From Herbinix sp. (GTDB lineage: Bacteria; Bacillota; Clostridia; Lachnospirales; Lachnospiraceae): a stretch of 64,000 nucleotides of DNA. The translations under genes were made by a program, and so were the position numbers. This document shows, one piece after another, positions 34,965 to 42,690 of the stretch. The notes under the pieces are model-generated. The model searched no databases, was not told the DNA's origin, and worked only from the letters and a program-made list of their open reading frames with translations. The DNA lies in NCBI GenBank assembly GCA_029256105.1, contig JAQSYO010000002.1, positions 124,001-188,000 of the forward strand. The letters are read 5' to 3'. Each line of letters starts with the position of its first letter. Within the stretch, counting starts at the first letter, position 1.

Positions 34965-35918
34965 ATGGCTAAAGAGATTGAAATGGAAAACAATAAAATA
35001 GGTTCTGCAATTCTATACTTCCGTGAATCTTATCATATCTCGCAAAGTAAACTATGTAAAGGATTATGCTCTGTAGCGACTTTATCGAGAATAGAAGTGG
35101 GCGAACGTGATGTTGATTCATTATTATTAGAAACATTACTGGAACGGTTAGGGAGAATGTCAAATCAATTTGAATTGATATTGACAGATTTTGATTATGT
35201 ATTATATCAAAATAGAGAAGAAATTAAGAAACAAATTGAAAATAAAAATTATAATGCAGCTTCCACATTACTACAGGAATATGAACAAATCGCAGCTTCA
35301 AAGGGAAACGTTCACCTGCAATTTATTATTAGTAGTAAAGCGTTACTAAATGAATTAAATGGAGGATCAGTGGAAGCGACGATTGAGTTGTTTATGGAGG
35401 CTATTTCCTATACGGTTCCTGACTTTAAGACAAACAAGATTAAAGATTACTATTTAAGTAATAGTGAATTGAATATTATTATAGATGTGATCCAACGTAT
35501 GATAGCAGTTGGAATGACTGAAAGAGCAAAGGCAATATTGGTACAAGTTTTAGTGTATTTAGATTTACATAATTCAGTGGAAGAAAATAATAGACTTTAT
35601 CCCAAAGTAGCAATAATTGCTAGTAGGCTTTTTATGCAGGATCGAGATCTGAACCAGGCGCTTGAAATGTGTAATAAAGGAATTGAAAAAAATAAGGGAA
35701 GCCGTAAGATGGATTATCTGGGAGAATTATCTCTCATCAAGGCTCAGACAACAGAAGAATTATTAAAAGCAGATAAGAAATGGGAGAGCTCACAAAAAGA
35801 GTGCTTGAAGTTATATCTGCAAGCGTATTACATTTATGATTTTTGCGAGGAATATGACACAGCAAAGAGTATTAGAAGTTACCTACAGGAGGTATACAAA
35901 TGGGTAGATATCGATTAG
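34965..35918 (+). CDS. RRNPP-like regulator: helix-turn-helix plus TPR domain (copy A)
   Basis: A 317-residue cytoplasmic regulator. An XRE-type helix-turn-helix occupies about residues 12-66 (ILYFRESYHISQSKLCKGLC, then SVATLSRIEVGERD). The rest is an all-helical TPR array (about residues 80-310), the layout of PlcR, NprR, Rgg and related receptors that bind imported peptide pheromones. It overlaps the next gene, a paralogue with the same layout, by 19 bp. A convergent gene 7 bp beyond the pair encodes an exported repeat protein that could be the source of the peptide ligand. The ATG has only a weak upstream ribosome binding site (GGATGGGAT). Confidence 0.88.
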   Translation: MAKEIEMENNKIGSAILYFRESYHISQSKLCKGLCSVATLSRIEVGERDVDSLLLETLLERLGRMSNQFELILTDFDYVLYQNREEIKKQIENKNYNAASTLLQEYEQIAASKGNVHLQFIISSKALLNELNGGSVEATIELFMEAISYTVPDFKTNKIKDYYLSNSELNIIIDVIQRMIAVGMTERAKAILVQVLVYLDLHNSVEENNRLYPKVAIIASRLFMQDRDLNQALEMCNKGIEKNKGSRKMDYLGELSLIKAQTTEELLKADKKWESSQKECLKLYLQAYYIYDFCEEYDTAKSIRSYLQEVYKWVDID

Positions 35919-36835
35919 GAGATATTATACGTATGACTAGAAAATCCCTATCCATTACTCAGGAACAATTAAGTGATGAAATCTGCTCCGTTGAAACACT
36001 ATCAAGGATTGAGAATGGAAATCAAAATCCGAGTAGAGATACCTATGAATTATTAATGGGACGTATGGGTCGGATTAGGGAAAGAGCATATTCGATGCTT
36101 TCTGTTTCGGATTTTAAAGTGTTGGAAAAAATTAAGTTGTTTGAAGACTATATAAAATTATATGACTTTAATCAAGCGGATCGTGTTTTAAAAGAGATAA
36201 AAAAAATAATGGGAAATTCGATTTTAGATAAGCAGTTCTTAATCAGAGCGGAAAGTCTGGTTAATTACCGACTAAAACGAATTAGTACTGAGGAATTCCT
36301 TGAGGGTTTCCAAAAAGCAATACAATTAACTATTCCTAAGTACGGATCGATATCCTTATCCAAGTGGCCGTTGAATTTTAATGAAGCAATGCTACTTATA
36401 AATATATCCATTGCATATGCTGAAAAAGAAGATTATTTAAAAGCAATTAGCGATATTGAAGAAGTATATAGTGCTATGAAACAGAGTTATATGGAAGAAC
36501 AACAAAGAGTTATTTTACAGGTGACAATAGCAACCAATCTCTCTAAATGGTATGGATTAATAGGGAACTATGAAAAGGCAATTGAGATTGCAAATGAAGG
36601 TATCGTTATGTGCAAAAAGTTTAAGTTGGGTAATGCGCTCCCAAATCTATTATACGGTGTTGCATGGAATAAAGAACGATTACTAAAATTAGGAATTTTA
36701 TCACTCGAGGATAAGAGAGAGTGTCTTATGTATTTAAAACAAGCTTATTATATAGCATCTGCAATGCAGCTATCATTTATGGAAGAATTTGTGGAACAGC
36801 ATATCGCAACAGTATATAATATCCCGATAGATTAA
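35900..36835 (+). CDS. RRNPP-like regulator: helix-turn-helix plus TPR domain (copy B)
   Basis: A 311-residue paralogue of the preceding gene. The helix-turn-helix (about residues 4-58) reads GDIIRMTRKSLSITQEQLSDEIC then SVETLSRIENGNQNPSRDTYE, closely aligned with copy A (shared CSV-TLSRIE motif). The TPR domain fills about residues 75-305. CAGGAGG within the end of copy A is 8 nt before the ATG, so the two proteins are translationally coupled. Having two receptors in tandem suggests heterodimerisation or discrimination between two peptide variants. It ends 7 bp from the convergent repeat-precursor gene, so the two transcripts may overlap. Confidence 0.88.
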   Translation: MGRYRLGDIIRMTRKSLSITQEQLSDEICSVETLSRIENGNQNPSRDTYELLMGRMGRIRERAYSMLSVSDFKVLEKIKLFEDYIKLYDFNQADRVLKEIKKIMGNSILDKQFLIRAESLVNYRLKRISTEEFLEGFQKAIQLTIPKYGSISLSKWPLNFNEAMLLINISIAYAEKEDYLKAISDIEEVYSAMKQSYMEEQQRVILQVTIATNLSKWYGLIGNYEKAIEIANEGIVMCKKFKLGNALPNLLYGVAWNKERLLKLGILSLEDKRECLMYLKQAYYIASAMQLSFMEEFVEQHIATVYNIPID

Positions 36836-36842
36836 TTAACTA

Positions 36843-37526
36843 TTAAGCTAATACGATGGTGGAAAAATGGCTGGTATGGATTAATTTATCATCAATGGAA
36901 GCAGATTCGATGGGAGGGCAATCACTAGCGAGGAGCTGGCCGTCATCAATGGAAGCAGATTCGATGGGAGGGCAATCACTTGCTAGGAACAGACCGTCAT
37001 CAATGGAAGCAGATTCGATGGGAGGGCAGTCACTAGCGAGGAGCTGTCCGTCATCAATGGAAGCAGATTCGATGGGAGGGCAATCACTTGCTAGGAGGAG
37101 ATTGTCATCAACGGAAGCAGATTCAATGGGAGGACAATCACTGGCAAGGAACAGACCGTCATCAACGGAAGCGGATTCGATGGGAGGGCAATCACTGGTA
37201 AGGAGCAGACCGTCATCAACGGAAGCGGATTCGATGGGAGGGCAATCACTGGTAAGGAACAGACCGTCATCAACGGAAGCAGATTCGATGGGAGGGCAAT
37301 CACTGGTAAGGAGCAGACCGTCATCAACGGAAGCAGATTCGATGGGAGGGCAATCACTGGTAAGGAAGAGACCGTCATCAATGGAAGCAGATTCGATGGG
37401 AGGACAATCGCTAGCAAAGGTTTGCCCTTCATCAGAATTTAATATTTGACCTTTTACTAATGGAAGAGCAATGCTCAGAAGTATAAATAATACGGCAACA
37501 ATAATATTTTTTTTGAAAGTTTTCAT
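36843..37526 (-). CDS. Exported tandem-repeat peptide precursor (candidate pheromone precursor)
   Basis: A 227-residue protein. A signal peptide (residues about 1-26: basic MKTFKKN then hydrophobic IIVAVLFILLSIALPLV) is followed by a short spacer and ten contiguous 18-residue repeats (residues 39-218). The repeat is SDCPPIESAS[IV]DD[GNK]xxx[TA]; the first 13 positions are nearly invariant and only the last five vary. It ends SHFSTIVLA. AAGGAG lies 7-8 nt before the ATG. It is convergent with the pair of HTH-TPR regulators and 7 bp from them. The layout recalls a precursor processed into many copies of a short peptide. Alternatives are a RiPP or a structural repeat protein. The coding strand is chosen on ribosome binding site and signal peptide. 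Confidence 0.8.
   Translation of the reverse strand: MKTFKKNIIVAVLFILLSIALPLVKGQILNSDEGQTFASDCPPIESASIDDGLFLTSDCPPIESASVDDGLLLTSDCPPIESASVDDGLFLTSDCPPIESASVDDGLLLTSDCPPIESASVDDGLFLASDCPPIESASVDDNLLLASDCPPIESASIDDGQLLASDCPPIESASIDDGLFLASDCPPIESASIDDGQLLASDCPPIESASIDDKLIHTSHFSTIVLA
36873..37412 (-). repeat. Ten-copy 54-bp coding tandem repeat
   Basis: Exactly ten in-frame 54-bp units encode the 18-residue repeats of the exported precursor. Units 7 and 9 have identical protein sequence, and units 1-4 alternate GLFLT and GLLLT endings, suggesting expansion by two-unit duplications. Confidence 0.97.
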
Positions 37527-37580
37527 TATAAATTCTCCTTTTTATTTTAAGTATTTGTGATCGTTAACTATCAATTGTTG

Positions 37581-37613
37581 AAATAAAAAACACGTATTAC
37601 GTGTTTTTTATTT
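37581..37613. terminator. Perfect AT-rich hairpin upstream of the repeat gene
   Basis: AAATAAAAAACACGT and its exact complement surround a 3-nt loop. Both flanks are T-rich on the respective strands, so it could act as a bidirectional terminator insulating the repeat gene. Confidence 0.7.
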
Positions 37614-37647
37614 TTAATATGATGTAATTATAAGTTCCATATAATTG

Positions 37648-37708
37648 AAAAACCATGTCGTATTTGGAAAATTTTATTTTTTATTTTTCCAAATACGACA
37701 TGGTTTTT
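37648..37708. repeat. Perfect 24-bp inverted repeat (strong hairpin)
   Basis: A perfect 24-bp stem (37648-37671 with 37685-37708) has a 13-nt T-rich loop and poly-A/poly-T ends. It lies between the divergent repeat-precursor gene and the EAL-domain gene, where no upstream transcript is known to need termination. Confidence 0.85.
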
Positions 37709-37773
37709 TTACTTCACATAATCTAGAATATTAATTGACCACTACTAATGTCTGAATACAAGAGAGAAGTACT

Positions 37774-39078
37774 ATGGGAAAAACGAATATGAGGCCTGCA
37801 TATAATGATTCATTAAATGGATTACCTAAATCGAATTTATTAAAGAATATATTAACGGAATATATTCTGCAAAGCTCATGCAGACAATTTGCTGGAGTAG
37901 ATAGGTTTGCACTTGTGTACCTGGATATTGAAAATTTTAAATACCTTAATCAGACTTATGGATATAAAGTTTGTGATGAAATAATAAATTGTGTAGAAAA
38001 TTATCTCGTGAGAAATGTAAAAAATTCTAGTTGCGTAGCGAGGATAACCAGTGATAAATTTGCGATATTATTTACAGATATTAAGGCGAATTCAGGATGG
38101 TATGAAACCATAGATGAGATCATAAATAACGGCTTTAATATAAATACATTTAATCACGTATTTTATATAACGATGAGTGCCGGAATTGCATTATATCCTG
38201 AACATGGGAGAGATATTGATTCCTTAATGAAAAAGGCAGAAACAGCGAATTATTCTGCTAAGAAAACAGGGAAAAATATTAATATATATAGTGATGAGCT
38301 TCAGCAGGATATTATAGAACAAGTACAGATGGTAAATAAGCTTCAGAATGGAATAGAGAAGGAAGAATTCACGCTTTATTATCAGCCTATGTTTAAATTG
38401 AATTCAAATGAAATAATAGGTGTTGAAGCTTTGGTAAGATGGCCACAGCCGATGAATGAATTTATCTCACCAGAGATATTCATACCGATAGCGGAAAAAT
38501 CAAAGCAGATTTATGAGCTGGAGAGATGGATTATAAATAAAGCCTTACAACAAAAAGAGCAGTGGGAAAAGGATGGACAAGATTATATTGAGTTATCAAT
38601 CAACTTGTCGAGTAAAACTTTGGAGAGCGAAAGTAATTTCCAAAAAATCGAAAAGATAATTTCTTCTTATAAAGTAAATTATTCAAAGATTATTATAGAA
38701 ATTACGGAAACCGTTATTATTTCAAATATTGATTTAGCAATAGAGAGATTAAATAGGCTAAGAAGTTATGGAATTAAAATAGCTTTGGATGATTTCGGTA
38801 CAGGTTATTCTTCTTTGACTCATATCTTGAAGTTACCAATTGATATTATTAAGATAGATAGAAGCTTTATAAAATCAATACCAAATGGTAATGAAGAAAT
38901 GGTTATTACACAAAATATGATATCCTTAGCGCATGATTTGAATTACAAAGTAGTGGCGGAAGGTATAGAGACTCAGGAACAATTAGAATATTTAAAAAAG
39001 ATATCCTGTGAATTTGGTCAAGGCTACCTTCTATGCAAACCTTTACCGTCCGATAGGTTACATGAAGTTTTAATATAG
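37774..39078 (+). CDS. Degenerate GGDEF plus EAL domain protein (c-di-GMP phosphodiesterase)
   Basis: A 434-residue cytoplasmic protein. Residues about 15-170 form a GGDEF fold, but the active motif is SDKF instead of GGDEF (in ARITSDKFAILF), so cyclase activity is unlikely; this domain may bind GTP. Residues about 190-430 form an EAL domain with the catalytic set kept: EALVRW, the SINLSS loop, EITET, LDDFGTGYSSL, KIDRSFI and VVAEGIET. It therefore probably hydrolyses c-di-GMP. There is no sensor domain or membrane segment. GAGAGAAGTACT precedes the ATG. It is monocistronic with a clear terminator at 39176. Confidence 0.93.
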   Translation: MGKTNMRPAYNDSLNGLPKSNLLKNILTEYILQSSCRQFAGVDRFALVYLDIENFKYLNQTYGYKVCDEIINCVENYLVRNVKNSSCVARITSDKFAILFTDIKANSGWYETIDEIINNGFNINTFNHVFYITMSAGIALYPEHGRDIDSLMKKAETANYSAKKTGKNINIYSDELQQDIIEQVQMVNKLQNGIEKEEFTLYYQPMFKLNSNEIIGVEALVRWPQPMNEFISPEIFIPIAEKSKQIYELERWIINKALQQKEQWEKDGQDYIELSINLSSKTLESESNFQKIEKIISSYKVNYSKIIIEITETVIISNIDLAIERLNRLRSYGIKIALDDFGTGYSSLTHILKLPIDIIKIDRSFIKSIPNGNEEMVITQNMISLAHDLNYKVVAEGIETQEQLEYLKKISCEFGQGYLLCKPLPSDRLHEVLI

Positions 39079-39175
39079 GAAATAGATCTTATACGAAAGC
39101 TTCGATAAAATTAAATTAGTAAATTACTTAATGCATTTGCTATATGAATAATATGGCAACAGGTGTTTGGGGAAT

Positions 39176-39211
39176 AAAAAAGAATGATAAGTAAATTATC
39201 ATTCTTTTTTT
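39176..39211 (+). terminator. Rho-independent terminator of the EAL gene
   Basis: AAAAAAGAATGATAA and its complement form the stem, with seven T following. Sequence from 39211 to 39400 holds no recognisable gene. Confidence 0.9.
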
Positions 39212-39422
39212 ACAAATAAATTCATAATTATCGCAACCGGTGATACTTGAGGAAGCAGGTACTATGCCAGCGGGTTTGCAGAAGCAACAGGGAAAGAGCA
39301 CAGTATCCCTAATAGGTTTTTGGGGTTATGGGTTAGATAGAAATAATACCCAATTTACGATTTAGGCTATTCCAAATTCTGGTACATGGTTGTATAATGT
39401 TATTATTGAGGGGGATAATATT

Positions 39423-40259
39423 ATGCAGAAAAGTCATTCATATTCAGAAGATATTAAAATTCTCAAAATTACTGAAACTGTATTATCTATTTTTAGTACA
39501 AGTTTAACTATTTTATCTTTTTATGGATATAAAGCACAGGGTAATTATAATTTTATTATTCTTGGGTTCGTTATGTTATTAATCACTATTTTGATGTTTT
39601 GGAAGAGAAAAAAGATATCCTCGACCATCATGATTAAACTAATGAATTTTACCGTACCAAATACGAATATTGAAATAGTTGATAAAACTGTAAATTATGA
39701 ATACATTACAATAGATCAATTGTATTATGAATGTAAATTTAAGATTAAAGTAAATCGAGAGCCAATTAATGAATTCAATGATAAAATAAAGTGGACGGCT
39801 GGTGCAATTACCAAAATAGAACCTATTATACGAGGACATATAGTGAACTTAACTGAATGCCCTTCTAATTCACAAATAATTCTTGGAGCGCAAGATTTTA
39901 CAATTAAATTTGAACATAATCGGGAAATTACAAATGAAGATGAGCCAATAGCTACAGGTTTTAAGATTAGTGATTTATATGATCCGGAAAGAAAGGCAAA
40001 ACCAATTTTATGTGTTGGAGTATACGATAAAACATATAATCTTACTCTTCGGGTTACCTTTGAAAAAACATTGAATCCTACGAATATTCGATTTTTGAAA
40101 TATTCTCATTTCAATGATAAATCACCGTATGAGATAGTTTGCGTGCCGTTAGAATATGATAAAGACACTGATAAAAGATATGTGGAATATAATATTAAAA
40201 AACCAATTTATGGTGGAAAATACACTTTTGATTGGGTTTTAGATAATTTGTTGACATAG
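39423..40259 (+). CDS. Membrane-anchored protein of unknown function (278 aa)
   Basis: I do not recognise this protein. With the start at 39423 (GAGGGGG site 8 nt upstream) it has two hydrophobic segments near residues 22-36 and 42-59 (VLSIFSTSLTILSF and NFIILGFVMLLITILMFW). A large domain of about 210 residues follows, rich in beta-strand and charged residues, probably in the cytoplasm given the basic KRKK after the second segment. It resembles stand-alone bacterial proteins sometimes annotated SMODS-associated or effector-like two-TM proteins, but nothing in the sequence confirms that. It stands alone, between the EAL gene and a long hairpin. Confidence 0.6.
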   Translation: MQKSHSYSEDIKILKITETVLSIFSTSLTILSFYGYKAQGNYNFIILGFVMLLITILMFWKRKKISSTIMIKLMNFTVPNTNIEIVDKTVNYEYITIDQLYYECKFKIKVNREPINEFNDKIKWTAGAITKIEPIIRGHIVNLTECPSNSQIILGAQDFTIKFEHNREITNEDEPIATGFKISDLYDPERKAKPILCVGVYDKTYNLTLRVTFEKTLNPTNIRFLKYSHFNDKSPYEIVCVPLEYDKDTDKRYVEYNIKKPIYGGKYTFDWVLDNLLT

Positions 40260-40392
40260 TTATAATTGAATCATGTTTTGTTTTTATAAATAGGTGATAT
40301 ATATCTATATAGGTTGTTTAAAAGATATAAATTTATAATGAAAGAGGTATATTCTATGGAGAATTATTTATTAGATTAATATTATGAACACT

Positions 40393-40472
40393 AAAAGCAC
40401 CCTTATGAACTGCACCTTCAAATGCTAGATTTATGTCTTTCATTTGGAGGTGCATTTTATAAGGGTGCTTTT
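40393..40472 (+). terminator. Long interrupted hairpin, probable terminator
   Basis: AAAAGCACCCTTAT pairs with ATAAGGGTGCTTTT, and inside it TGCACCTTCAAATG pairs with CATTTGGAGGTGCA, with a 16-nt loop. The two helices give about 28 base pairs. It lies 130 nt past the preceding gene. Confidence 0.7.
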
Positions 40473-40607
40473 GTAAAATAAAACTGTGGACTTTCTGAGC
40501 TGATGGTCCTTCTCCTCGTCAGTAGTAGTAAAATTTGACCCTTTGACCTATTTTACATCTCGCCTATATTGTCTCCCATATTTTTACTGTAGGTCACTAA
40601 AAAACTA

Positions 40608-40638
40608 TTGACTTAATGTTAACATTAACATTTATAAT
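40608..40638 (+). promoter_or_regulatory. Promoter with 19-bp spacer and central palindrome (MerR-type layout)
   Basis: TTGACT (40608-40613) and TATAAT (40633-40638) are separated by 19 bp, and the spacer contains the perfect palindrome AATGTTAACATT (40615-40626). Over-long spacers with a palindrome between the boxes are the hallmark of MerR-activated promoters. Confidence 0.65.
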
Positions 40639-40708
40639 AGATATGGAAACCCATAGTAAACGATTCATATACTAAGAAAGTATAAAAATCAAAAGGAGGT
40701 CTATTAAT

Positions 40709-41512
40709 ATGATATTACAAGAAACATATACACTTATGAATGGAATAAAAGTACCTAAAATAGGACTTGGAACATGGCAGATTCCAGAAGGAGAGTTAAC
40801 ATATAATGCTGTAACCTGGGCATTAAAAAATGGATACAGACACATAGACACTGCAATGGCCTATGGAAACGAAGTAAGCGTGGGAAAAGCAATCAAAGAT
40901 TCAGGTATTGCACGGGAAGACATCTTTGTCACAACAAAACTTCCTGCGGAGTGCAAGGGATATGAAGTGGCGAAGGAATGTTTCGAAAAATCAAGAATTG
41001 CCTTAGGACTTGATTATATTGATATGTATCTTATCCATGCGCCTTGGCCGTGGCATAAAATTGGGATGGACTGCACCCAAGGAAATATTGATAGCTGGAA
41101 AGCATTTGAAGAAATTTATGATAGCGGAAAAGCAAAATCAATTGGTGTATCTAATTTTGAACAAAAGCACCTTCAACCAATTCTAGATCAGTGTAAATAC
41201 GTACCAATGGCAAATCAAATATGTTTCCACATAGGAAAAAGGCAAGAAGAGACAGTGGAATTCTGTCAGCCTTTGAATATTAAGATTACAGCCTATTCTC
41301 CTCTTGCAACAGGAAGAATTATTGGTGACGATGCAATTGTAGCTATGGCAGAAAAATATAATGTAACACCGGCGCAGCTCTGTATCCGATATTGCATTCA
41401 GAAAGACACTATTGTTATTCCGAAATCCACGAAGGAAGAACGTATTATTTCAAATGTCAAAGTAGAATTTATAATAAGTGAGGAAGATATTGTTGTCCTT
41501 GATCAATTATAG
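40709..41512 (+). CDS. Aldo/keto reductase (2,5-diketo-D-gluconate reductase family)
   Basis: A 267-residue NAD(P)H-dependent oxidoreductase with a (beta/alpha)8 barrel. The catalytic tetrad is visible as Asp in RHIDTAMAYGNE, Tyr in the same motif, Lys in FVTTKLP and His in YLIHAPWP. GVSNFEQKHL and the cofactor-binding IVIPKSTKEERI motifs are also present. It would reduce aldehydes or ketones such as methylglyoxal or sugar aldehydes in the cytoplasm. AAAGGAGGTC is 7 nt before the ATG. It is a single gene with a MerR-type promoter, so induction by reactive electrophiles is plausible. The regulator is not adjacent. Confidence 0.95.
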   Translation: MILQETYTLMNGIKVPKIGLGTWQIPEGELTYNAVTWALKNGYRHIDTAMAYGNEVSVGKAIKDSGIAREDIFVTTKLPAECKGYEVAKECFEKSRIALGLDYIDMYLIHAPWPWHKIGMDCTQGNIDSWKAFEEIYDSGKAKSIGVSNFEQKHLQPILDQCKYVPMANQICFHIGKRQEETVEFCQPLNIKITAYSPLATGRIIGDDAIVAMAEKYNVTPAQLCIRYCIQKDTIVIPKSTKEERIISNVKVEFIISEEDIVVLDQL

Positions 41513-41602
41513 ATAAGATAATTAAATAATAACCAATTACTAGATTGGTTGAAGAGTATATATCCAGAGTGAAATATTAAATGATCATCCTCAGAAGATG
41601 TA

Positions 41603-41848
41603 TTATCTAAAATGCTTACGCAACTTTCTGATTAATTGGAGTAATAAGAATCCTAGAAGGAACAAAGAAATCACTACAGCAATTACGACTGAGCGGAATT
41701 TGGCATAGGGAAAGAAAAGACCCCATAGGTATTTTGTGTAGATGAGGATGTATATTTGCCAACTTATCTCCAAAATGATAAGTGAGATTATAAAAATACC
41801 AGTAATTATTGCGAGAAATTTCATCATACCTGTTAATAGCTTATTCAA
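41603..41848 (-). CDS. Small two-TM membrane protein of unknown function
   Basis: An 81-residue protein with two hydrophobic segments (about residues 10-33 and 54-73) and a basic C-terminus (IRKLRKHFR), suggesting both ends are cytoplasmic. The start is a TTG with AAAAGGG about 10 nt upstream; an internal ATG pair at residues 8-9 is an alternative. I do not recognise a family. It stands alone between the convergent aldo/keto reductase gene and an upstream terminator. It might be a holin-like or stress-membrane peptide, but that is speculation. Confidence 0.5.
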   Translation of the reverse strand: MNKLLTGMMKFLAIITGIFIISLIILEISWQIYILIYTKYLWGLFFPYAKFRSVVIAVVISLFLLGFLLLQLIRKLRKHFR

Positions 41849-42008
41849 AATACATCAACCCTTTTATTTGAATTATATGAATATAAAAAATAAGTATGAA
41901 GAAAACAACTTTATATTAAACATAAACCTACTGTTTAACTGTTATACCGTGACTTTCGCTACATCTTAAGGAACACTAGTAGCGCATGCATACGCAAATA
42001 ATAAGATG

Positions 42009-42050
42009 AAAACCCGTAAATCCTTATTCACTAAAGATTTGCGGGTTTTT
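42009..42050. terminator. Terminator downstream of the acetyltransferase gene
   Basis: AAAACCCGTAAATC and GATTTGCGGGTTTT form a 14-bp stem, bidirectional in character, 28 nt past the acetyltransferase stop. It resembles the hairpins next to the tRNA-Gly copies in the AAATCCTT...GATTTGCG motif. Confidence 0.85.
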
Positions 42051-42077
42051 ATTTTCTTTCAACTAACATGAAGCTCA

Positions 42078-42647
42078 TTAACATACGTAGTCTGATTTTA
42101 ATATAGAATACAACTCCAAATCTACAATGCCCCTACCTTTCCAATAATTACCTTGCCTTATGGTGCCTTCTTTTATAAATTTATTTCGTAAAAGTACATT
42201 CTTAGACTTTTCATTTTGTGGCATTACAAAAGCCTGAATCCGATTTACACCTATTTCATTAAAAAGATAATCGAGCAACAAAGCCGTAGCCTTTGTTGCA
42301 ATACCGCTCCCCCAATAATTTTGATTCAAAGTATATCCAATAGTAGCAGTATTGACCTTTGCATCAAAATCAAAAAGTTCGGCAACACCAACCATTTTAT
42401 TATTTTCATCCTTTAAATAGATACCAAGGGTTATAACTATTTTTTTATTAAAATCTCTTTCATGGTGCCCAATAATATTTTCAACAGCAGAAATGGTTTT
42501 TCTTGGTTCGCCAGGTTTAAAACGATAGAGCTCTTCATTCATATTAATATCTACATAATCGTTCAAATCCTGTTTCACGATTTGCTTCATCAAAATAGTA
42601 TCACCTTCGATAATTGGAAAACACTCAAATAATTTACTATAATTCAT
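42078..42647 (-). CDS. GNAT family N-acetyltransferase (RimJ-like)
   Basis: A 189-residue acetyltransferase. Motifs include the N-terminal LMKQIVKQDLNDYVDIN, the beta-strand GVAELFDFDAKVNTATIGYTLNQNYWGSGIATKA that leads into the acetyl-CoA pyrophosphate loop (GSGIATKA, about residues 115-122), and NRIQAFVMPQNEKSKNVLLRNKFIKEG, the typical RimJ/RimL ending. It would transfer acetyl groups from acetyl-CoA to a protein N-terminus or small amine; the substrate is not predictable. AGAGGAGAATTGG precedes the ATG. It lies 43 bp past the stop-side of the S41 protease gene on the same strand and may be cotranscribed. Confidence 0.9.
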   Translation of the reverse strand: MNYSKLFECFPIIEGDTILMKQIVKQDLNDYVDINMNEELYRFKPGEPRKTISAVENIIGHHERDFNKKIVITLGIYLKDENNKMVGVAELFDFDAKVNTATIGYTLNQNYWGSGIATKATALLLDYLFNEIGVNRIQAFVMPQNEKSKNVLLRNKFIKEGTIRQGNYWKGRGIVDLELYSILKSDYVC

Positions 42648-42690
42648 ACCAATTCTCCTCTTTTGATTTCTTATTCATCCTATCTAAATT

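Noticed and set aside
36873-37412. The 54-bp direct repeats were considered as a CRISPR array.
   Set aside because: There are no variable spacers, unit length is a multiple of three, and the repeat is in frame in a gene with a signal peptide.
36856-37449. A 197-residue open frame on the plus strand opposite the repeat-precursor gene, with repeats such as SSMEADSMGGQSLAR.
   Set aside because: It has no ribosome binding site or signal peptide. The 54-bp repeat keeps several frames open, so this is a mirror of the minus-strand gene.
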